Source of the DNA: Arsukibacterium ikkense
Lineage (GTDB): Bacteria > Pseudomonadota > Gammaproteobacteria > Enterobacterales > Alteromonadaceae
Assembly (NCBI RefSeq): GCF_000987775.1
Contig: NZ_LAHO01000008.1
Location: forward strand, 1-64,000
Reading direction: 5' to 3'
Length of the DNA stretch: 64,000 bases
Of this stretch, positions 18,044-27,726 are shown piece after piece. Each line of letters opens with the position of its first letter. The first letter of the stretch is position 1. A program made the translations under genes and the position numbers. The notes below the pieces were generated by a model that ran no database searches, was not told the origin of the DNA, and saw only the letters and a list, made by a program, of their open reading frames with translations.

Positions 18044-18880
18044 ATGACCGACTCAAAAAATAATGACACCAGCCCGCGCAAGGGCATTTATCTGTTACCT
18101 AACTTACTAACCACCGCTGGTTTATTTGCCGGTTTCTTTGCTATCGTTTCGTCGATGAATGGCCGGTTCGAAGCTGCTGCTGTTGCTATCTTTATTGCGA
18201 TGATTTTCGATGGCCTGGATGGCCGGGTTGCACGGCTGACCAACACTCAAAGTGAGTTTGGCGCCCAGTATGACAGTATGTCTGACATGCTGTCGTTTGG
18301 GGTGGCTCCGGCGCTGGTAGCATATAACTGGGGCCTGGCCGATTTAGGCAAATTTGGCTGGCTGGCTGCATTTATTTTTGTGGCTTGTGCGGCACTGCGT
18401 CTGGCGCGGTTTAATGCTAATCTCAGTGTGACTGATGGCCGTTTTTTTCAGGGTTTAGCCAGCCCGGCAGCTGCCGCTATTATTGCCGGCATGGTATGGA
18501 CCGGATCTATTTATCAGGTAGATGGCGACAATATTGGTTATCTGGTTGGGGTGCTGACCATCGTTGCCGGTTTGTTGATGGTCAGTAACTTCCGCTATCA
18601 CTCTTTTAAGGATGTCAACTGGCGCGACCGGGTGTCGTTCCTGGCCATTCTGTGTGTGGTGCTGGTATTTGTGGTAATCGCCGCCCGCCCTGCAGAGATG
18701 CTGTTTGGTATTTTCTTTATTTATGCCTGTTCAGGGCCTGTGACCACTATTCGCAGTGTTCGCAAATTAAAATTAGAGCATGTGGTAGGCGATACCAATG
18801 ACGCTGATTTTGCGGATGACTTACCTGAGCAGGATGAAACCGTAACCGTTGATACAACCGACACCAAGCCACGCCCGTAA
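18044..18880 (+). CDS. pssA: CDP-diacylglycerol-serine O-phosphatidyltransferase
   Basis: Makes phosphatidylserine from CDP-diacylglycerol and serine, the first committed step toward phosphatidylethanolamine. It is the integral-membrane type (Bacillus/Archaea-like CDP-alcohol phosphotransferase), not the peripheral E. coli type. The signature D-G-x2-D-G-R-x-A-R-x8-G-x3-D-x3-D is complete in DGLDGRVARLTN...FGAQYDSMSD. About eight membrane segments and an acidic C-terminal tail (DANDADFADDLPEQDE-like) are seen in 278 residues. A -10-like TATAAT lies at 18008-18013. Confidence 0.94.
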   Translation: MTDSKNNDTSPRKGIYLLPNLLTTAGLFAGFFAIVSSMNGRFEAAAVAIFIAMIFDGLDGRVARLTNTQSEFGAQYDSMSDMLSFGVAPALVAYNWGLADLGKFGWLAAFIFVACAALRLARFNANLSVTDGRFFQGLASPAAAAIIAGMVWTGSIYQVDGDNIGYLVGVLTIVAGLLMVSNFRYHSFKDVNWRDRVSFLAILCVVLVFVVIAARPAEMLFGIFFIYACSGPVTTIRSVRKLKLEHVVGDTNDADFADDLPEQDETVTVDTTDTKPRP

Positions 18881-18910
18881 GATTTCATCTGTTGTTATTC
18901 ACCCGGGGGT

Positions 18911-18936
18911 CATGCCGTTACGTAAGTAACGGCATG
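18911..18936. terminator. hairpin between convergent pssA and the chemoreceptor gene
   Basis: An 11-bp perfect stem, CATGCCGTTAC/GTAACGGCATG, with a GTAA tetraloop, placed between two converging genes. T runs are lacking on both sides, so its termination strength is uncertain. Confidence 0.55.
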
Positions 18937-18943
18937 CTTGCAG

Positions 18944-20488
18944 CTAGCCAAAACTCTTATTCAGGTTTCTGATTTCAGCCGTCTGTTGCTGTAACTGCTG
19001 GCTGTTCTCGGCCACAATTGTTATGTTGGCTAGGTTACGTTCGGCAATGCTTTGAATGGTACCAACGTTTGCCTCAACATCTTTTGCTACCGCACCTTGT
19101 TGGGTAGCAGCGGTAGCTATCTGACCCGACAGGTTGGTAATGGTGTTCATCATGCCTACAATCTCTGCCAGTTGCTGCTGGCTCAGCTGGGTTTGACGAA
19201 CCGATAGCTCGGTTTGCTCTTTGCTTTGCTGCATAACCTTGCCCCAGCTGAGCAGTGTTTGTTGAATTTCAGCAATCGACGTCTTAATTTGTTCTGTGGC
19301 TTTATGGGTGCGGGTGGATAACGCCCTGACTTCATCGGCAACCACTGCAAAGCCCCGGCCATGTTCACCGGCGCGAGCAGCTTCAATAGCGGCATTAAGC
19401 GCCAGTAAATTGGTTTGATCAGCGATACCCTGAATTTCGGTCATAACGGTGCCAATGCGTTCTGCCTCAATGGCCAGGCTATCGGCAGTATTGGCGGCAC
19501 CGCTTACCTCAGTAGCGAGCTGCTGTACGGTGCTGGCAGTTTGCTGCATCGCGTGTTTAGCGGTTTCACAAATAGTATGAGTGGCGGCGACATGCTGCCT
19601 GGTTTCAATAGTGCGACTGGCAATATCCTGTACGGTCGCATTGAGTTGATGAATGGCTGTGGCGATACTTATTAATTGCTGATGCTGTTGGGCAATACCT
19701 TGCTGGGTAAGCTGCACGGCTTCACTTTGACTCTCGGCAATGTTATTTAGCAGTTTAGTGCTATCCATGGTGCGCCCCAGCACCGTCCTTAAACGAGCTT
19801 GCAGCATTTTCGTCTGGAAATCAGCAATACCATAAGGGCCAAAGCCAGAATATATCCAGCGGGAGACACTATCAAAACGCTGTTGTTGTTGTTTTAATTT
19901 ATCCGGTATTACCACTAATTCGTCATAGAAGCAGATTAAGAAAATTAAAGGTAGCAGGGCGGCGAACAAAAATGCCAGGCCGAAAAACCAGCTACCACCG
20001 GCAATCAACAGTATCGACAGCAACGCGGCTATCAGTCGCTTTAAACCAAAATTGCTGCGCCAGTCTGAAGGCGTGTTACCAGCAAGCATGGCGGGGTAAC
20101 TGAGTTCTGCGCGCTTGATAGTCTGATTATCGGGTTTGACTCGCACCGATTGGTAGCCCACCAGTTTATCTTGTTGAAAAATAGGGGTGATAAAAGCGTC
20201 TACCCAATAGTAACGACCATCTTTACAACGGTTTTTGACGATGCCGCGCCAGGACTCGCCCTTTTTTAACTTTTGCCATAAATCGGCAAAGGCGGCAGCT
20301 GGCATATCAGGATGGCGCACCAGATTATGATTTTTACCGACCAGTTCATCTTTGCTATAACCAGCAATCTTGCAGAAGGCATCATTGGCATAAGTCACAA
20401 CGCCACGTAAGTCTGTGGTTGATACCAGCTCGTCACTGGCAGAGTAACTGACTTCTTCGTTGATTAGGTGGTTATTGCGACGGTTCAT
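18944..20488 (-). CDS. Aer-like PAS-domain methyl-accepting chemotaxis protein
   Basis: A 514-residue receptor. The N-terminal PAS domain (about residues 15-115) has the Aer-type segments [35 protein letters not shown] and [14 protein letters not shown], the part that binds FAD in Aer. Two membrane segments follow near 150-190 ([17 protein letters not shown] and [14 protein letters not shown]). The signalling domain has the hairpin motif [29 protein letters not shown]. There is no periplasmic sensor and no C-terminal CheR-binding pentapeptide. Inferred role: energy or redox taxis. A strong AAGGAG Shine-Dalgarno precedes the ATG. Confidence 0.93.
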   Translation of the reverse strand: MNRRNNHLINEEVSYSASDELVSTTDLRGVVTYANDAFCKIAGYSKDELVGKNHNLVRHPDMPAAAFADLWQKLKKGESWRGIVKNRCKDGRYYWVDAFITPIFQQDKLVGYQSVRVKPDNQTIKRAELSYPAMLAGNTPSDWRSNFGLKRLIAALLSILLIAGGSWFFGLAFLFAALLPLIFLICFYDELVVIPDKLKQQQQRFDSVSRWIYSGFGPYGIADFQTKMLQARLRTVLGRTMDSTKLLNNIAESQSEAVQLTQQGIAQQHQQLISIATAIHQLNATVQDIASRTIETRQHVAATHTICETAKHAMQQTASTVQQLATEVSGAANTADSLAIEAERIGTVMTEIQGIADQTNLLALNAAIEAARAGEHGRGFAVVADEVRALSTRTHKATEQIKTSIAEIQQTLLSWGKVMQQSKEQTELSVRQTQLSQQQLAEIVGMMNTITNLSGQIATAATQQGAVAKDVEANVGTIQSIAERNLANITIVAENSQQLQQQTAEIRNLNKSFG

Positions 20489-20703
20489 ACTGCTCCTTTG
20501 GGGGTATAGTTACTACCTCTTAGATAGTAATGTAAATACTGACTTATTTCATCTCATTCACCCGTGCATTCAGGCTATTGAGCGTAATAGCACAACAAAC
20601 AGATTGTTGATTTCATTTCTGCACGGTAAATTAGTGGTAGGGCTTGAGATTTTCAGGTTGCCACCCCATGTTGGATGGCACAATTTAATAGTAAGGATCC
20701 TAC

Positions 20704-22290
20704 TTGGCTGATATCCTGCAACAACGCCTGCATGCGCTGGCGATCGATCCACACAAAGATGCTGTAGTAGGGATAAAACGCGGTATTGAGCGTGAAACTT
20801 TGCGGATTAATGCCGATGGTACTTTGGCGTTAACACCACATCCAGGAGCTTTAGGTTCAGCGCTTACTCATCCTTGGATCACAACCGATTTCTCCGAGTC
20901 GCTGCTGGAGTTCATTACGCCAGCCAGCGACAGTATTGACACAACTCTGGCCCAGTTGGCTGATATTCACCGTTACACCGCAAAGCAACTTGGTGCTGAG
21001 TGGTTATGGCCTGCCAGCATGCCATGTTTTATTGAGCAGGATACGGTTATTCCTCTGGCGCAGTATGGCAGCTCAAATATTGGCCGGATGAAAACGCTGT
21101 ATCGCAAGGGGCTGCATAATCGCTATGGCAGTATGATGCAGGCAATAAGTGGTGTGCACTATAACTTTTCATTGCCGCAGAGTTTCTGGCAGTTGTATCA
21201 GCGTCAACTGGGGGATCAGCACAGCCTGCAGGATTTTATCTCAGAGCAGTATCTGGCGCTTATTCGCAACTACAAACGCTATGCCTGGCTTATTGTTTAT
21301 TTATTTGGTGCCTCGCCAGCGATGTGTCAGTCTTTTTTAGCTGGCCGCAGCTCGCGTTACTCATTTCAGCAACTTGGCAAAGGTTCGTTATATTTGCCCT
21401 ATGCCACCTCGCTGCGGATGAGTGATTTAGGCTACACCAACAGTGCTCAGTCCAGTTTAAGTATTACTTATAATAACTTGCCGGAATATATTGCCGGTTT
21501 ACATAGTGCAGTTAGCCAGCCGTCGGCTGAGTATCAGAATATTGGTGTTAAGCATGGTGGTGAATACCAGCAGCTCAATGGCAATGTGTTGCAAATCGAA
21601 AATGAATTTTACTCGACCATCAGGCCAAAACGCACTACCGAGTCGGGTGAACGGCCTACCTGTGCATTAGCCAAGCGCGGCGTGGAATATATTGAAGTAC
21701 GGGCGCTGGATGTAAATCCATTTAGCAGTATTGGTATTACCGCCGAGCAAATGCGCCTGCTGGACATATTTTTGCTGTACTGCTTGTTGCAGGAAAGCCC
21801 GCCGCTATCAGATGAACAGCAAACGGTGACTGAACAAAATTTACGTAAAGTGGTTACAGATGGCCGGCGCCAGAACCTGGAACTGTTACAGGATGGCAAT
21901 AGCAGGCTGATGTTGGATTGGGCCGAGCAAATTTTTGCTGAAATGATGCCAATAGCTAAATGGCTGGACGAGGCTTATCAGGGCAGTGCCTATCAGGCGG
22001 CCTTAAAGCAGTACTATCTGTGCTTGCTAGACCCGGCGCAAACGCTTTCAGGCCAGTTGCTTAATCAACTGTTAGCTACCCAGCAGGACAATGGTCAATT
22101 TATGCTGGCCAAAGCAGAGCAGTACCGGGCACAGTTAATTAGTGAAGATTATCAGTTTTATAATGCTGCAGACTTTAGCCAGGCCGCAGCCACGTCAGTA
22201 CAACAGCAGCAGCAAATTGAGGCTGCAGATAACATGAGTTTTGACCAGTATATTGCTGAATATTTTGCGGAAGTCCCTGCCTGTAACTAG
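20704..22290 (+). CDS. gshA: glutamate-cysteine ligase
   Basis: Catalyses ATP-dependent joining of glutamate and cysteine, the first step of glutathione synthesis. The 528 residues are of the proteobacterial GshA class (E. coli 518), with GIKRGIERETLRINADGTL, ALTHPWITTDFSESLLEFITP, QYGSSNIGRMKTLYRKGL and YIEVRALDVNPF conserved. The only start fitting the AAGGA Shine-Dalgarno (20693-20697) is TTG at 20704; no upstream in-frame ATG exists. Confidence 0.96.
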   Translation: MADILQQRLHALAIDPHKDAVVGIKRGIERETLRINADGTLALTPHPGALGSALTHPWITTDFSESLLEFITPASDSIDTTLAQLADIHRYTAKQLGAEWLWPASMPCFIEQDTVIPLAQYGSSNIGRMKTLYRKGLHNRYGSMMQAISGVHYNFSLPQSFWQLYQRQLGDQHSLQDFISEQYLALIRNYKRYAWLIVYLFGASPAMCQSFLAGRSSRYSFQQLGKGSLYLPYATSLRMSDLGYTNSAQSSLSITYNNLPEYIAGLHSAVSQPSAEYQNIGVKHGGEYQQLNGNVLQIENEFYSTIRPKRTTESGERPTCALAKRGVEYIEVRALDVNPFSSIGITAEQMRLLDIFLLYCLLQESPPLSDEQQTVTEQNLRKVVTDGRRQNLELLQDGNSRLMLDWAEQIFAEMMPIAKWLDEAYQGSAYQAALKQYYLCLLDPAQTLSGQLLNQLLATQQDNGQFMLAKAEQYRAQLISEDYQFYNAADFSQAAATSVQQQQQIEAADNMSFDQYIAEYFAEVPACN

Positions 22291-22312
22291 CAAGAGGTGG
22301 AACTAAAAAAAG

Positions 22313-22332
22313 CGGCTACCTGAAGGTAGCCG
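22313..22332 (+). terminator. hairpin after gshA
   Basis: CGGCTACC-tgaa-GGTAGCCG, an 8-bp stem preceded by an A run and followed by TAAATG. It is a probable end or processing signal for the gshA transcript. The A run would act as a T run only for minus-strand transcription. Confidence 0.5.
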
Positions 22333-22398
22333 TAAATGGAGAATCCAGGTAAAACAAAAACTTGGTTTGCGTCCATGCATACTGTTAGAATCAGGCTG

Positions 22399-23037
22399 AT
22401 GAATAAAGTTCAAATTAAACAAAAACACTGCAAAACGCTTACTGCATTAGTGCTGGCAGCTGTACTAAGCGGTTGTAGCACCCCGCCGCCGCAAAACACC
22501 TCTGACTTATGCGAAATATTCCGGGAAAACCGCTCATGGTATAAAGCGGCTACTGCGGCCAGTGATAAGTGGGGCATGCCCATTGCTTTGCCAATGAGTA
22601 TTATGTATCAGGAAAGTAGCTTTAAGCATAACGCCAGGCCGCCAATGCGCTGGTTTTTGGGCGTTATTCCTTATGGCCGTGGCAGTTCTGCTTATGGTTA
22701 CTCTCAGGCAAAAACCGTCACCTGGGACGAATATGTTAAAGAAACCAATCGCTTCTGGGCCAGCCGTAACAATTTTGCCGATGCTATCGATTTTATGGGC
22801 TGGTATATCGACAAGACCCATCGTCTGAATAAAGTATCAAAGTGGGATGGCTATCATCAGTACCTGAATTATCATGAGGGCTGGGGGGGGTACCGGCGTG
22901 GTAGTTATAACAAAAAAGCCTGGCTGCTTGGCGTGGCGCGGCGGGTTGATGATCGCGCCAAAATCTACGGCGCCCAGCTGCAGAAATGTGAGAAAGAATT
23001 GCAGCGAGGCTGGTTGCGGCGCTTATTATTTGGTTAG
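22399..23037 (+). CDS. lipoprotein lytic transglycosylase (SLT-like domain)
   Basis: A 212-residue outer-membrane-type lipoprotein with signal peptide ending LSGC (KTLTALVLAAVLSGC). The mature part carries the SLT-like catalytic segment MYQESSFKHNARPP, whose glutamate is the expected acid, plus SSAYGYSQAK and a final LNYHEGWGGY motif. It probably cuts peptidoglycan glycan strands in the periplasm. I chose ATG 22399, which places the signal peptide; 21 more upstream codons are open. A run of eight G at 22883-22890 lies in the reading frame, which is intact. Confidence 0.82.
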   Translation: MNKVQIKQKHCKTLTALVLAAVLSGCSTPPPQNTSDLCEIFRENRSWYKAATAASDKWGMPIALPMSIMYQESSFKHNARPPMRWFLGVIPYGRGSSAYGYSQAKTVTWDEYVKETNRFWASRNNFADAIDFMGWYIDKTHRLNKVSKWDGYHQYLNYHEGWGGYRRGSYNKKAWLLGVARRVDDRAKIYGAQLQKCEKELQRGWLRRLLFG

Positions 23038-23051
23038 TAAAACCGCAAACC

Positions 23052-23088
23052 AAAAAAAACAGCCCATTGTTAGCGGGCTGGTTTTTTT
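23052..23088. terminator. bidirectional intrinsic terminator
   Basis: CAGCCC (23060-23065)/GGGCTG (23075-23080) with a 9-base loop, an A8 run before and a T7 run after, so it can act on both strands. The corB stop codon lies inside the loop, so the corB mRNA ends almost at its stop. Confidence 0.88.
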
Positions 23089-24359
23089 AACACTGCTTTC
23101 TTAGGGCTCACCAGCAGGCGCACGCTTTTAATCATATTGTCCTGTACATCAACAATCTCAAACGGGTAACCTGCCAGCTTAATACTTAGCCGTCCTTGCG
23201 GAATTTCTTCCAGATACTCCAGAATTAAACCGTTCAAGGTTTTCGGGCCATCAGTTGGCAGCGTCATCTTCATTTCCCGGTTTAAATCCCGTAAATTGAT
23301 ACTGCCATCGATTAAAAAAGTACCGTCTGGCTGAGCAACAATATCGTCATTACTATCTTCAGCAATGTCAGTGGTAAATTCACCCACCACTTCTTCTAAG
23401 ATATCTGCCAGTGTTACCAGGCCCTGAATATCACCGTATTCATCAACCACCAAACCGATCCGGTCTTTGGCATGTTGAAATTTTAACAGTTGCACATTCA
23501 GTGGTGTGCCTTCCGGAATAAAGTAAATTTCGCTGGTTGACCGCAGCAGTGACGCTTTGGTTAGCTGATCTTTTAACAGTAAACGCATCAGTTCGCGCGG
23601 ATGAGCAAAACCAATTGCATCGTCAATATTATCGCGGTACAGCAAAATGCGGCTGTATTGAAAGTTAGCCAGCTGCCGTTCAATGTCTTTCCATTCATCG
23701 TTAATATCGATGCCAATAATTTCGTTGCGCGGGGTCATGATATCTTCGACGGTCGCATTTTCCAGATCCAGTACGCCCACCAGCATATTCTGGTGCTGCT
23801 CAGGGATCAGAGCGCCGGCTTCATGCACCACAGTGCGCAGCTCTTCAGCACTTAAACTATTGCCCTGATGTTTTTCAGGGCTAATCCCCATCAGTGCCAG
23901 CAGCCCATTGGTTATCCAGTTAATTAACCATACCAGCGGGTAAAAAAGTTTAAGTAACGGAGATAATAAAGCAGAGCTGGGAAAGGCAATTCGTTCCGGG
24001 TGCAAGGCTGCCAGGGTTTTTGGGGTAACTTCAGCAAATATCAGGATCACCAGGGTAAGAATAATAGTGGCAATAGCGATACCTAAATCACCGTACAAAC
24101 GCAACCCAATAATGGTAGCAATAGCAGAGGCGGCAATATTAACCAGGTTGTTGCCAATCAGGATTAAACCGATTAAGCGATCCGGGCGCTTTAACAGCTT
24201 GCTAACCCGAATAGCGCCCTTATTATTTTGATTAGCAAGGTGCTTTAAACGGTAGGGATTAACAGACATCATGCCTGTCTCAGAGCCGGAAAAATAGGCC
24301 GATATAAACAGTAGCACGCCTAATACTATAAACAGCGTACTGGTCGATATGTCGTCCAA
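23070..24359 (-). CDS. CorB/HlyC-CorC-family CBS-domain membrane protein (YfjD-like)
   Basis: A 429-residue protein with four N-terminal membrane segments of a CNNM/DUF21 domain (SAYFSGSETGMMSVN, IGLILIGNNLVNIAAS, FAEVTPKTLAA), a CBS pair (about residues 205-330, with VEDIMTPRNEI) and a C-terminal CorC/HlyC domain. Homologues are linked to Mg2+ and Co2+ handling. It matches E. coli YfjD in sequence pattern and in its place next to ypjD and ffh. The best start is TTG at 24359; no nearby ATG fits. Confidence 0.9.
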   Translation of the reverse strand: MDDISTSTLFIVLGVLLFISAYFSGSETGMMSVNPYRLKHLANQNNKGAIRVSKLLKRPDRLIGLILIGNNLVNIAASAIATIIGLRLYGDLGIAIATIILTLVILIFAEVTPKTLAALHPERIAFPSSALLSPLLKLFYPLVWLINWITNGLLALMGISPEKHQGNSLSAEELRTVVHEAGALIPEQHQNMLVGVLDLENATVEDIMTPRNEIIGIDINDEWKDIERQLANFQYSRILLYRDNIDDAIGFAHPRELMRLLLKDQLTKASLLRSTSEIYFIPEGTPLNVQLLKFQHAKDRIGLVVDEYGDIQGLVTLADILEEVVGEFTTDIAEDSNDDIVAQPDGTFLIDGSINLRDLNREMKMTLPTDGPKTLNGLILEYLEEIPQGRLSIKLAGYPFEIVDVQDNMIKSVRLLVSPKKAVLKKPAR

Positions 24360-24440
24360 GAGCTAAATACCTTTATTGCCAAACATCAATTTGCATCTTA
24401 ACAGCAGTTTAGCGCCGGGCGCTATTAAAAACAGTGAAAT

Positions 24441-25247
24441 TCAGCTTAGGCGGTCAATTATTACTTCTTTGACAAAGCGGCTGCCAAAATAGGCTAAGGT
24501 TAACAGCGTTGTGCCGATAACGGTTAACGTAATCGCGGTGCGGCCGCGCCAGCCTTTGCGGGCATGGCCCCAGCACAGGCTGACAAAAACAATAAATGCC
24601 AGGGCACTTAACACAGTTTTGTGTAAGTTAGCTTTGCCCAGCCAGTTATCAATAAATACCGCGCCAATCAGCAGGGCGGCGCCTAACAATACAGTGCCGG
24701 CCATTAATAACCTGAATTGAATGGCTTCGGCCTGCATTAATGGCGGCAGATGCTGAGTTACGGCAGTGAAATCTTTTTGCTTTAATTTTGAGCTGATATA
24801 ACTTACCTGAAATGAATATAAGGTTGCCATGGTCAGCACCACGTAGGCCAGAAATGCCAGGGTGATATGCACCAGCAAACTGATGTTGTGCTCAAAGTGC
24901 AGCAGCTGTAAGTCCTGAGGTACCAGCAAAGTGGCAATCTGCATTAACGCAGCAAAGCCATAAACTACCGGCAGCAGCAATATGGTGGGGGTGCGAAGTG
25001 CAGTAACTGTTACGGCTACGGTTACCAGCCAGCACACCAGGGAGCTGACGTTAATTAAACTGAAGTTCTGGCCAGCCGGGGTAAACAGAGTTTGAGTCAG
25101 TGCCAGCATATGTAATACCAAACCAATGATACCGGCACTGAACATTAACTTAAAATGCGGTCCTTTTGGGTGAAATAGCCGCACCAATACCGCGCCTGTA
25201 GCCAGCAAATAGGCCGCCAATGCGAAAAAAGGAAGCAGTCCGCTCAT
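24441..25247 (-). CDS. ypjD: YpjD/CcsA-like cytochrome c assembly membrane protein
   Basis: A 268-residue integral membrane protein with about eight segments and the conserved core HNISLLVHITLAFLAYVVLTMATLYSFQ of the CcsA/HemX-like family, plus the conserved histidine in NLHKTVLS. The E. coli homologue YpjD lies between yfjD and ffh, as here. Its role is not settled; heme handling is suggested by the family. ATG 25247 follows AGGA at good distance; the TTG three codons earlier does not. Confidence 0.88.
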   Translation of the reverse strand: MSGLLPFFALAAYLLATGAVLVRLFHPKGPHFKLMFSAGIIGLVLHMLALTQTLFTPAGQNFSLINVSSLVCWLVTVAVTVTALRTPTILLLPVVYGFAALMQIATLLVPQDLQLLHFEHNISLLVHITLAFLAYVVLTMATLYSFQVSYISSKLKQKDFTAVTQHLPPLMQAEAIQFRLLMAGTVLLGAALLIGAVFIDNWLGKANLHKTVLSALAFIVFVSLCWGHARKGWRGRTAITLTVIGTTLLTLAYFGSRFVKEVIIDRLS

Positions 25248-25356
25248 CGTTAACAATCCTGTTATTCAGTTAGTTGTATTGTATGGTAACTCATTAGTTA
25301 TGCCCAGTAATTATGCCGGGCAGTTAGTGCTGGCAACTTTAGCACGTGATAAGCGG

Positions 25357-25385
25357 CTGACGTAACACTCTGGCTGCGTTATAAT
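25357..25385 (+). promoter_or_regulatory. promoter of ffh
   Basis: CTGACG at 25357-25362, a 17-base spacer and a perfect TATAAT at 25380-25385, 30 bases before the ffh ATG. Confidence 0.75.
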
Positions 25386-25415
25386 CGGCGCAATAGTTGA
25401 ATACGGGTAATAAAA

Positions 25416-26783
25416 ATGTTTGAGAACCTGTCGGATCGGTTAAGCAGAACCTTAAAAAATATCAGTGGCCGTGGCCGGTTGACTGAAGACAATATTAAAG
25501 AAACCCTGCGCGAAGTCAGGATGGCCTTGCTGGAGGCTGATGTCGCGTTGCCGGTAGTACGTGACTTTGTGGCTAATGTAAAAGAACGCTCTGTAGGGTT
25601 AGAAGTCAGTAAAAGCCTTACTCCGGGTCAGGAGTTTCTGAAAATTGTCCGCAAAGCGTTAGAAGAGGCGATGGGTGAGGCCAACGAAGAGCTGGCGCTC
25701 AACACCCAGCCACCGGCAGTTGTGCTGATGGCCGGCTTGCAGGGAGCGGGTAAAACCACCTCGGTGGCTAAACTGGCCAAATTTTTAAAAGAGCGCAAAA
25801 AGAAAAAAGTACTGGTGGTCTCTGCCGATATTTACCGGCCTGCGGCGATTAAGCAGTTGGAGACGCTGGCAGCCGACATCGGCGTGGAGTTTTTCCCCAG
25901 CGATTTAAGCCAGCAGCCGGTGGCCATTGTTAATGCTGCAATTGCCCACGCCCGCACCCGGATGTTCGATGTGCTGCTGGTGGATACAGCCGGCCGCTTG
26001 CACGTTGACAGCGAAATGATGGATGAAATCAAAGCGCTGCATGCTGCCGTTAACCCTATTGAAACCCTGTTCGTGGTCGATGCTATGACCGGCCAGGATG
26101 CCGCCAATACCGCTAAAGCCTTTAACGAAGCGCTACCATTAACCGGGGTTATTTTAACCAAGGCAGATGGTGACGCCCGTGGCGGTGCTGCTTTATCTAT
26201 TCGCCATATTACCGGTAAGCCGATTAAATTTATTGGTACCGGTGAAAAAACCGATGCGCTGGAGCCCTTTCACCCCGACCGGATTGCCTCACGTATTTTA
26301 GGCATGGGCGATGTATTGAGCTTAATCGAAGATCTGGAACAGAAAGTCGATAAAGACAAAGCCGCGAAAATGGCTCAGAAAATGATGAAAGGCAAAGGCT
26401 TTTCATTGGAAGATTTTCGGGATCAGTTGGTGCAGATGCGTGGCATGGGCGGCATGACGTCATTAATGGACAAGCTGCCAGGCATGAAAAACCTGCCAGC
26501 CGGCGCGGCCAGCCAGCTGGATGAGAAGCAGTTTGTGCGGATGGAAGCTATTATTAATTCGATGACCCCGAAAGAGCGCAATTATCCGGACCTTATCAAA
26601 GGCTCGCGCAAAAAGCGGATTGCGGCGGGGTCAGGCTGCCAGGTGCAGGATATCAACAAATTGCTGAAACAATTTATGCAGATGCAAAAAATGATGAAGC
26701 AGATGTCTGGCAAAGGTGGCTTAATGAAAATGATGCGCGGCATGGGCGGTAAACTACCACCGGGTATGTTACCCCCGCGCTAA
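25416..26783 (+). CDS. ffh: signal recognition particle protein Ffh
   Basis: The SRP GTPase that, with 4.5S RNA, delivers nascent membrane proteins to FtsY and SecYEG. The 455 residues comprise the N domain, a G domain with GLQGAGKTT (G1), DTAGRLHVD (G3) and [10 protein letters not shown], and a methionine-rich M domain ([26 protein letters not shown]) with the RNA-binding loop IAAGSG. Adjacent ypjD and rpsP match E. coli order. Confidence 0.98.
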   Translation: MFENLSDRLSRTLKNISGRGRLTEDNIKETLREVRMALLEADVALPVVRDFVANVKERSVGLEVSKSLTPGQEFLKIVRKALEEAMGEANEELALNTQPPAVVLMAGLQGAGKTTSVAKLAKFLKERKKKKVLVVSADIYRPAAIKQLETLAADIGVEFFPSDLSQQPVAIVNAAIAHARTRMFDVLLVDTAGRLHVDSEMMDEIKALHAAVNPIETLFVVDAMTGQDAANTAKAFNEALPLTGVILTKADGDARGGAALSIRHITGKPIKFIGTGEKTDALEPFHPDRIASRILGMGDVLSLIEDLEQKVDKDKAAKMAQKMMKGKGFSLEDFRDQLVQMRGMGGMTSLMDKLPGMKNLPAGAASQLDEKQFVRMEAIINSMTPKERNYPDLIKGSRKKRIAAGSGCQVQDINKLLKQFMQMQKMMKQMSGKGGLMKMMRGMGGKLPPGMLPPR

Positions 26784-26819
26784 ACATGGCAACGGAGTCG
26801 CTGCAAAGCCTGAAATGCC

Positions 26820-26847
26820 TTGCATTTGCAGCAAAAATCCGTACAAT
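26820..26847 (+). promoter_or_regulatory. promoter of the rpsP-rimM-trmD-rplS operon
   Basis: TTGCAT at 26820-26825, a 16-base spacer and TACAAT at 26842-26847. Transcription would start near 26853-26855, at the base of the hairpin annotated next. Confidence 0.65.
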
Positions 26848-26852
26848 GCAGC

Positions 26853-26888
26853 AGCCCTTCAGTCTGACTGGGGGCTTTATTATTTTTT
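26853..26888 (+). terminator. terminator-like hairpin at ffh end / rpsP leader
   Basis: The 5' arm AGCCCTTCAGT (one T bulged) pairs with ACTGGGGGCT across a 3-base loop, giving about 10 bp followed by TTATTATTTTTT. It looks like an intrinsic terminator for ffh, yet the predicted rpsP start point falls at its first base. It could therefore also be a 5' stabilising stem or an attenuator. Confidence 0.7.
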
Positions 26889-26919
26889 AAAACCTGAACG
26901 ATTATTTTTAGAGGACGGT

Positions 26920-27171
26920 ATGGTAACTATTCGTTTACAACGTGGTGGCGCGAAAAAGCGTCCATTTTACCAAGTTGTGGTAGCGGACAGCCGTTTTGCT
27001 CGTGACGGCCGCTTTATTGAGCGCGTGGGTTTCTTTAACCCAATCGCTGGCGGTACTGAAGAGAAACTGCGTCTGGACCTGGAGCGTGTTGATCACTGGG
27101 TAGCACAAGGTGCTGCATTAAGTGACCGCGTTGCAAACCTGGTAAAAACCGCTAAGAAAGCAACTGCTTAA
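26920..27171 (+). CDS. rpsP: 30S ribosomal protein S16
   Basis: An 83-residue small-subunit protein. The opening [21 protein letters not shown] and the segment IERVGFFNP are diagnostic. I chose ATG 26920 behind a GAGG Shine-Dalgarno; 35 further in-frame upstream codons pass through the leader hairpin and are rejected. First gene of the rpsP-rimM-trmD-rplS operon. Confidence 0.98.
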   Translation: MVTIRLQRGGAKKRPFYQVVVADSRFARDGRFIERVGFFNPIAGGTEEKLRLDLERVDHWVAQGAALSDRVANLVKTAKKATA

Positions 27172-27198
27172 TTAGCAACTTGGTGTGGAGTAGTAACC

Positions 27199-27726
27199 TT
27201 GAGTGACAAAGACTTAGTTGTCCTTGGTAAATTAGGTGCCGTTTACGGCATTAATGGTTGGCTTAAGGTCGTTGCTTACACCGATATCCCGGAAGGGATT
27301 TTTGACTACACACCCTGGCAGATTAAATTGCAGGGTAACTGGCTACCGGTGCAGGTTTCAAGCTGGAAGCGCCATAGTAATGGCCTGATAGCGAAACTGG
27401 ACGGCATCAATGACCGTGATTTAGCCCAGCGTTATGTTAACGCTGAAATAGCGGTAACTGAGCAGACGCTGCCTTCGTTAGAAGATGGTGATTATTACTG
27501 GAAGGACCTGATGGGCCTGGCAGTAATAAACGAAGCAGGTTATCACTTAGGTGAAGTAGCGGACATGATGGAAACAGGCTCAAACGACGTTATTGTTGTT
27601 AAAGCTAACCGCACAGATGCATTTGGTAAAAAAGAGCGTTTGTTGCCGTTTTTAACCGATACAGTGGTAAAAAGCGTCAATCTGGCTGAAAAGCGAATTA
27701 TTGTTGACTGGGACCCGGCGTTTTAA
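27199..27726 (+). CDS. rimM: 16S rRNA processing protein RimM
   Basis: A 30S maturation factor that binds S19. The 175 residues have the N-terminal RimM domain ([16 protein letters not shown]) and C-terminal PRC-barrel ([12 protein letters not shown]...[17 protein letters not shown]). The start is TTG at 27199 after a GGAG Shine-Dalgarno; no ATG fits. The stop overlaps the trmD start (TAATG). Confidence 0.97.
   Translation: MSDKDLVVLGKLGAVYGINGWLKVVAYTDIPEGIFDYTPWQIKLQGNWLPVQVSSWKRHSNGLIAKLDGINDRDLAQRYVNAEIAVTEQTLPSLEDGDYYWKDLMGLAVINEAGYHLGEVADMMETGSNDVIVVKANRTDAFGKKERLLPFLTDTVVKSVNLAEKRIIVDWDPAF

Noticed and set aside
22883..22890. G8 tract as a phase-variation switch (also G7-G8 runs near 5028, 14480 and 31190)
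   Set aside because: All four reading frames are intact and match their families on both sides; these are conserved Gly/Trp codons, not contingency-locus promoters.
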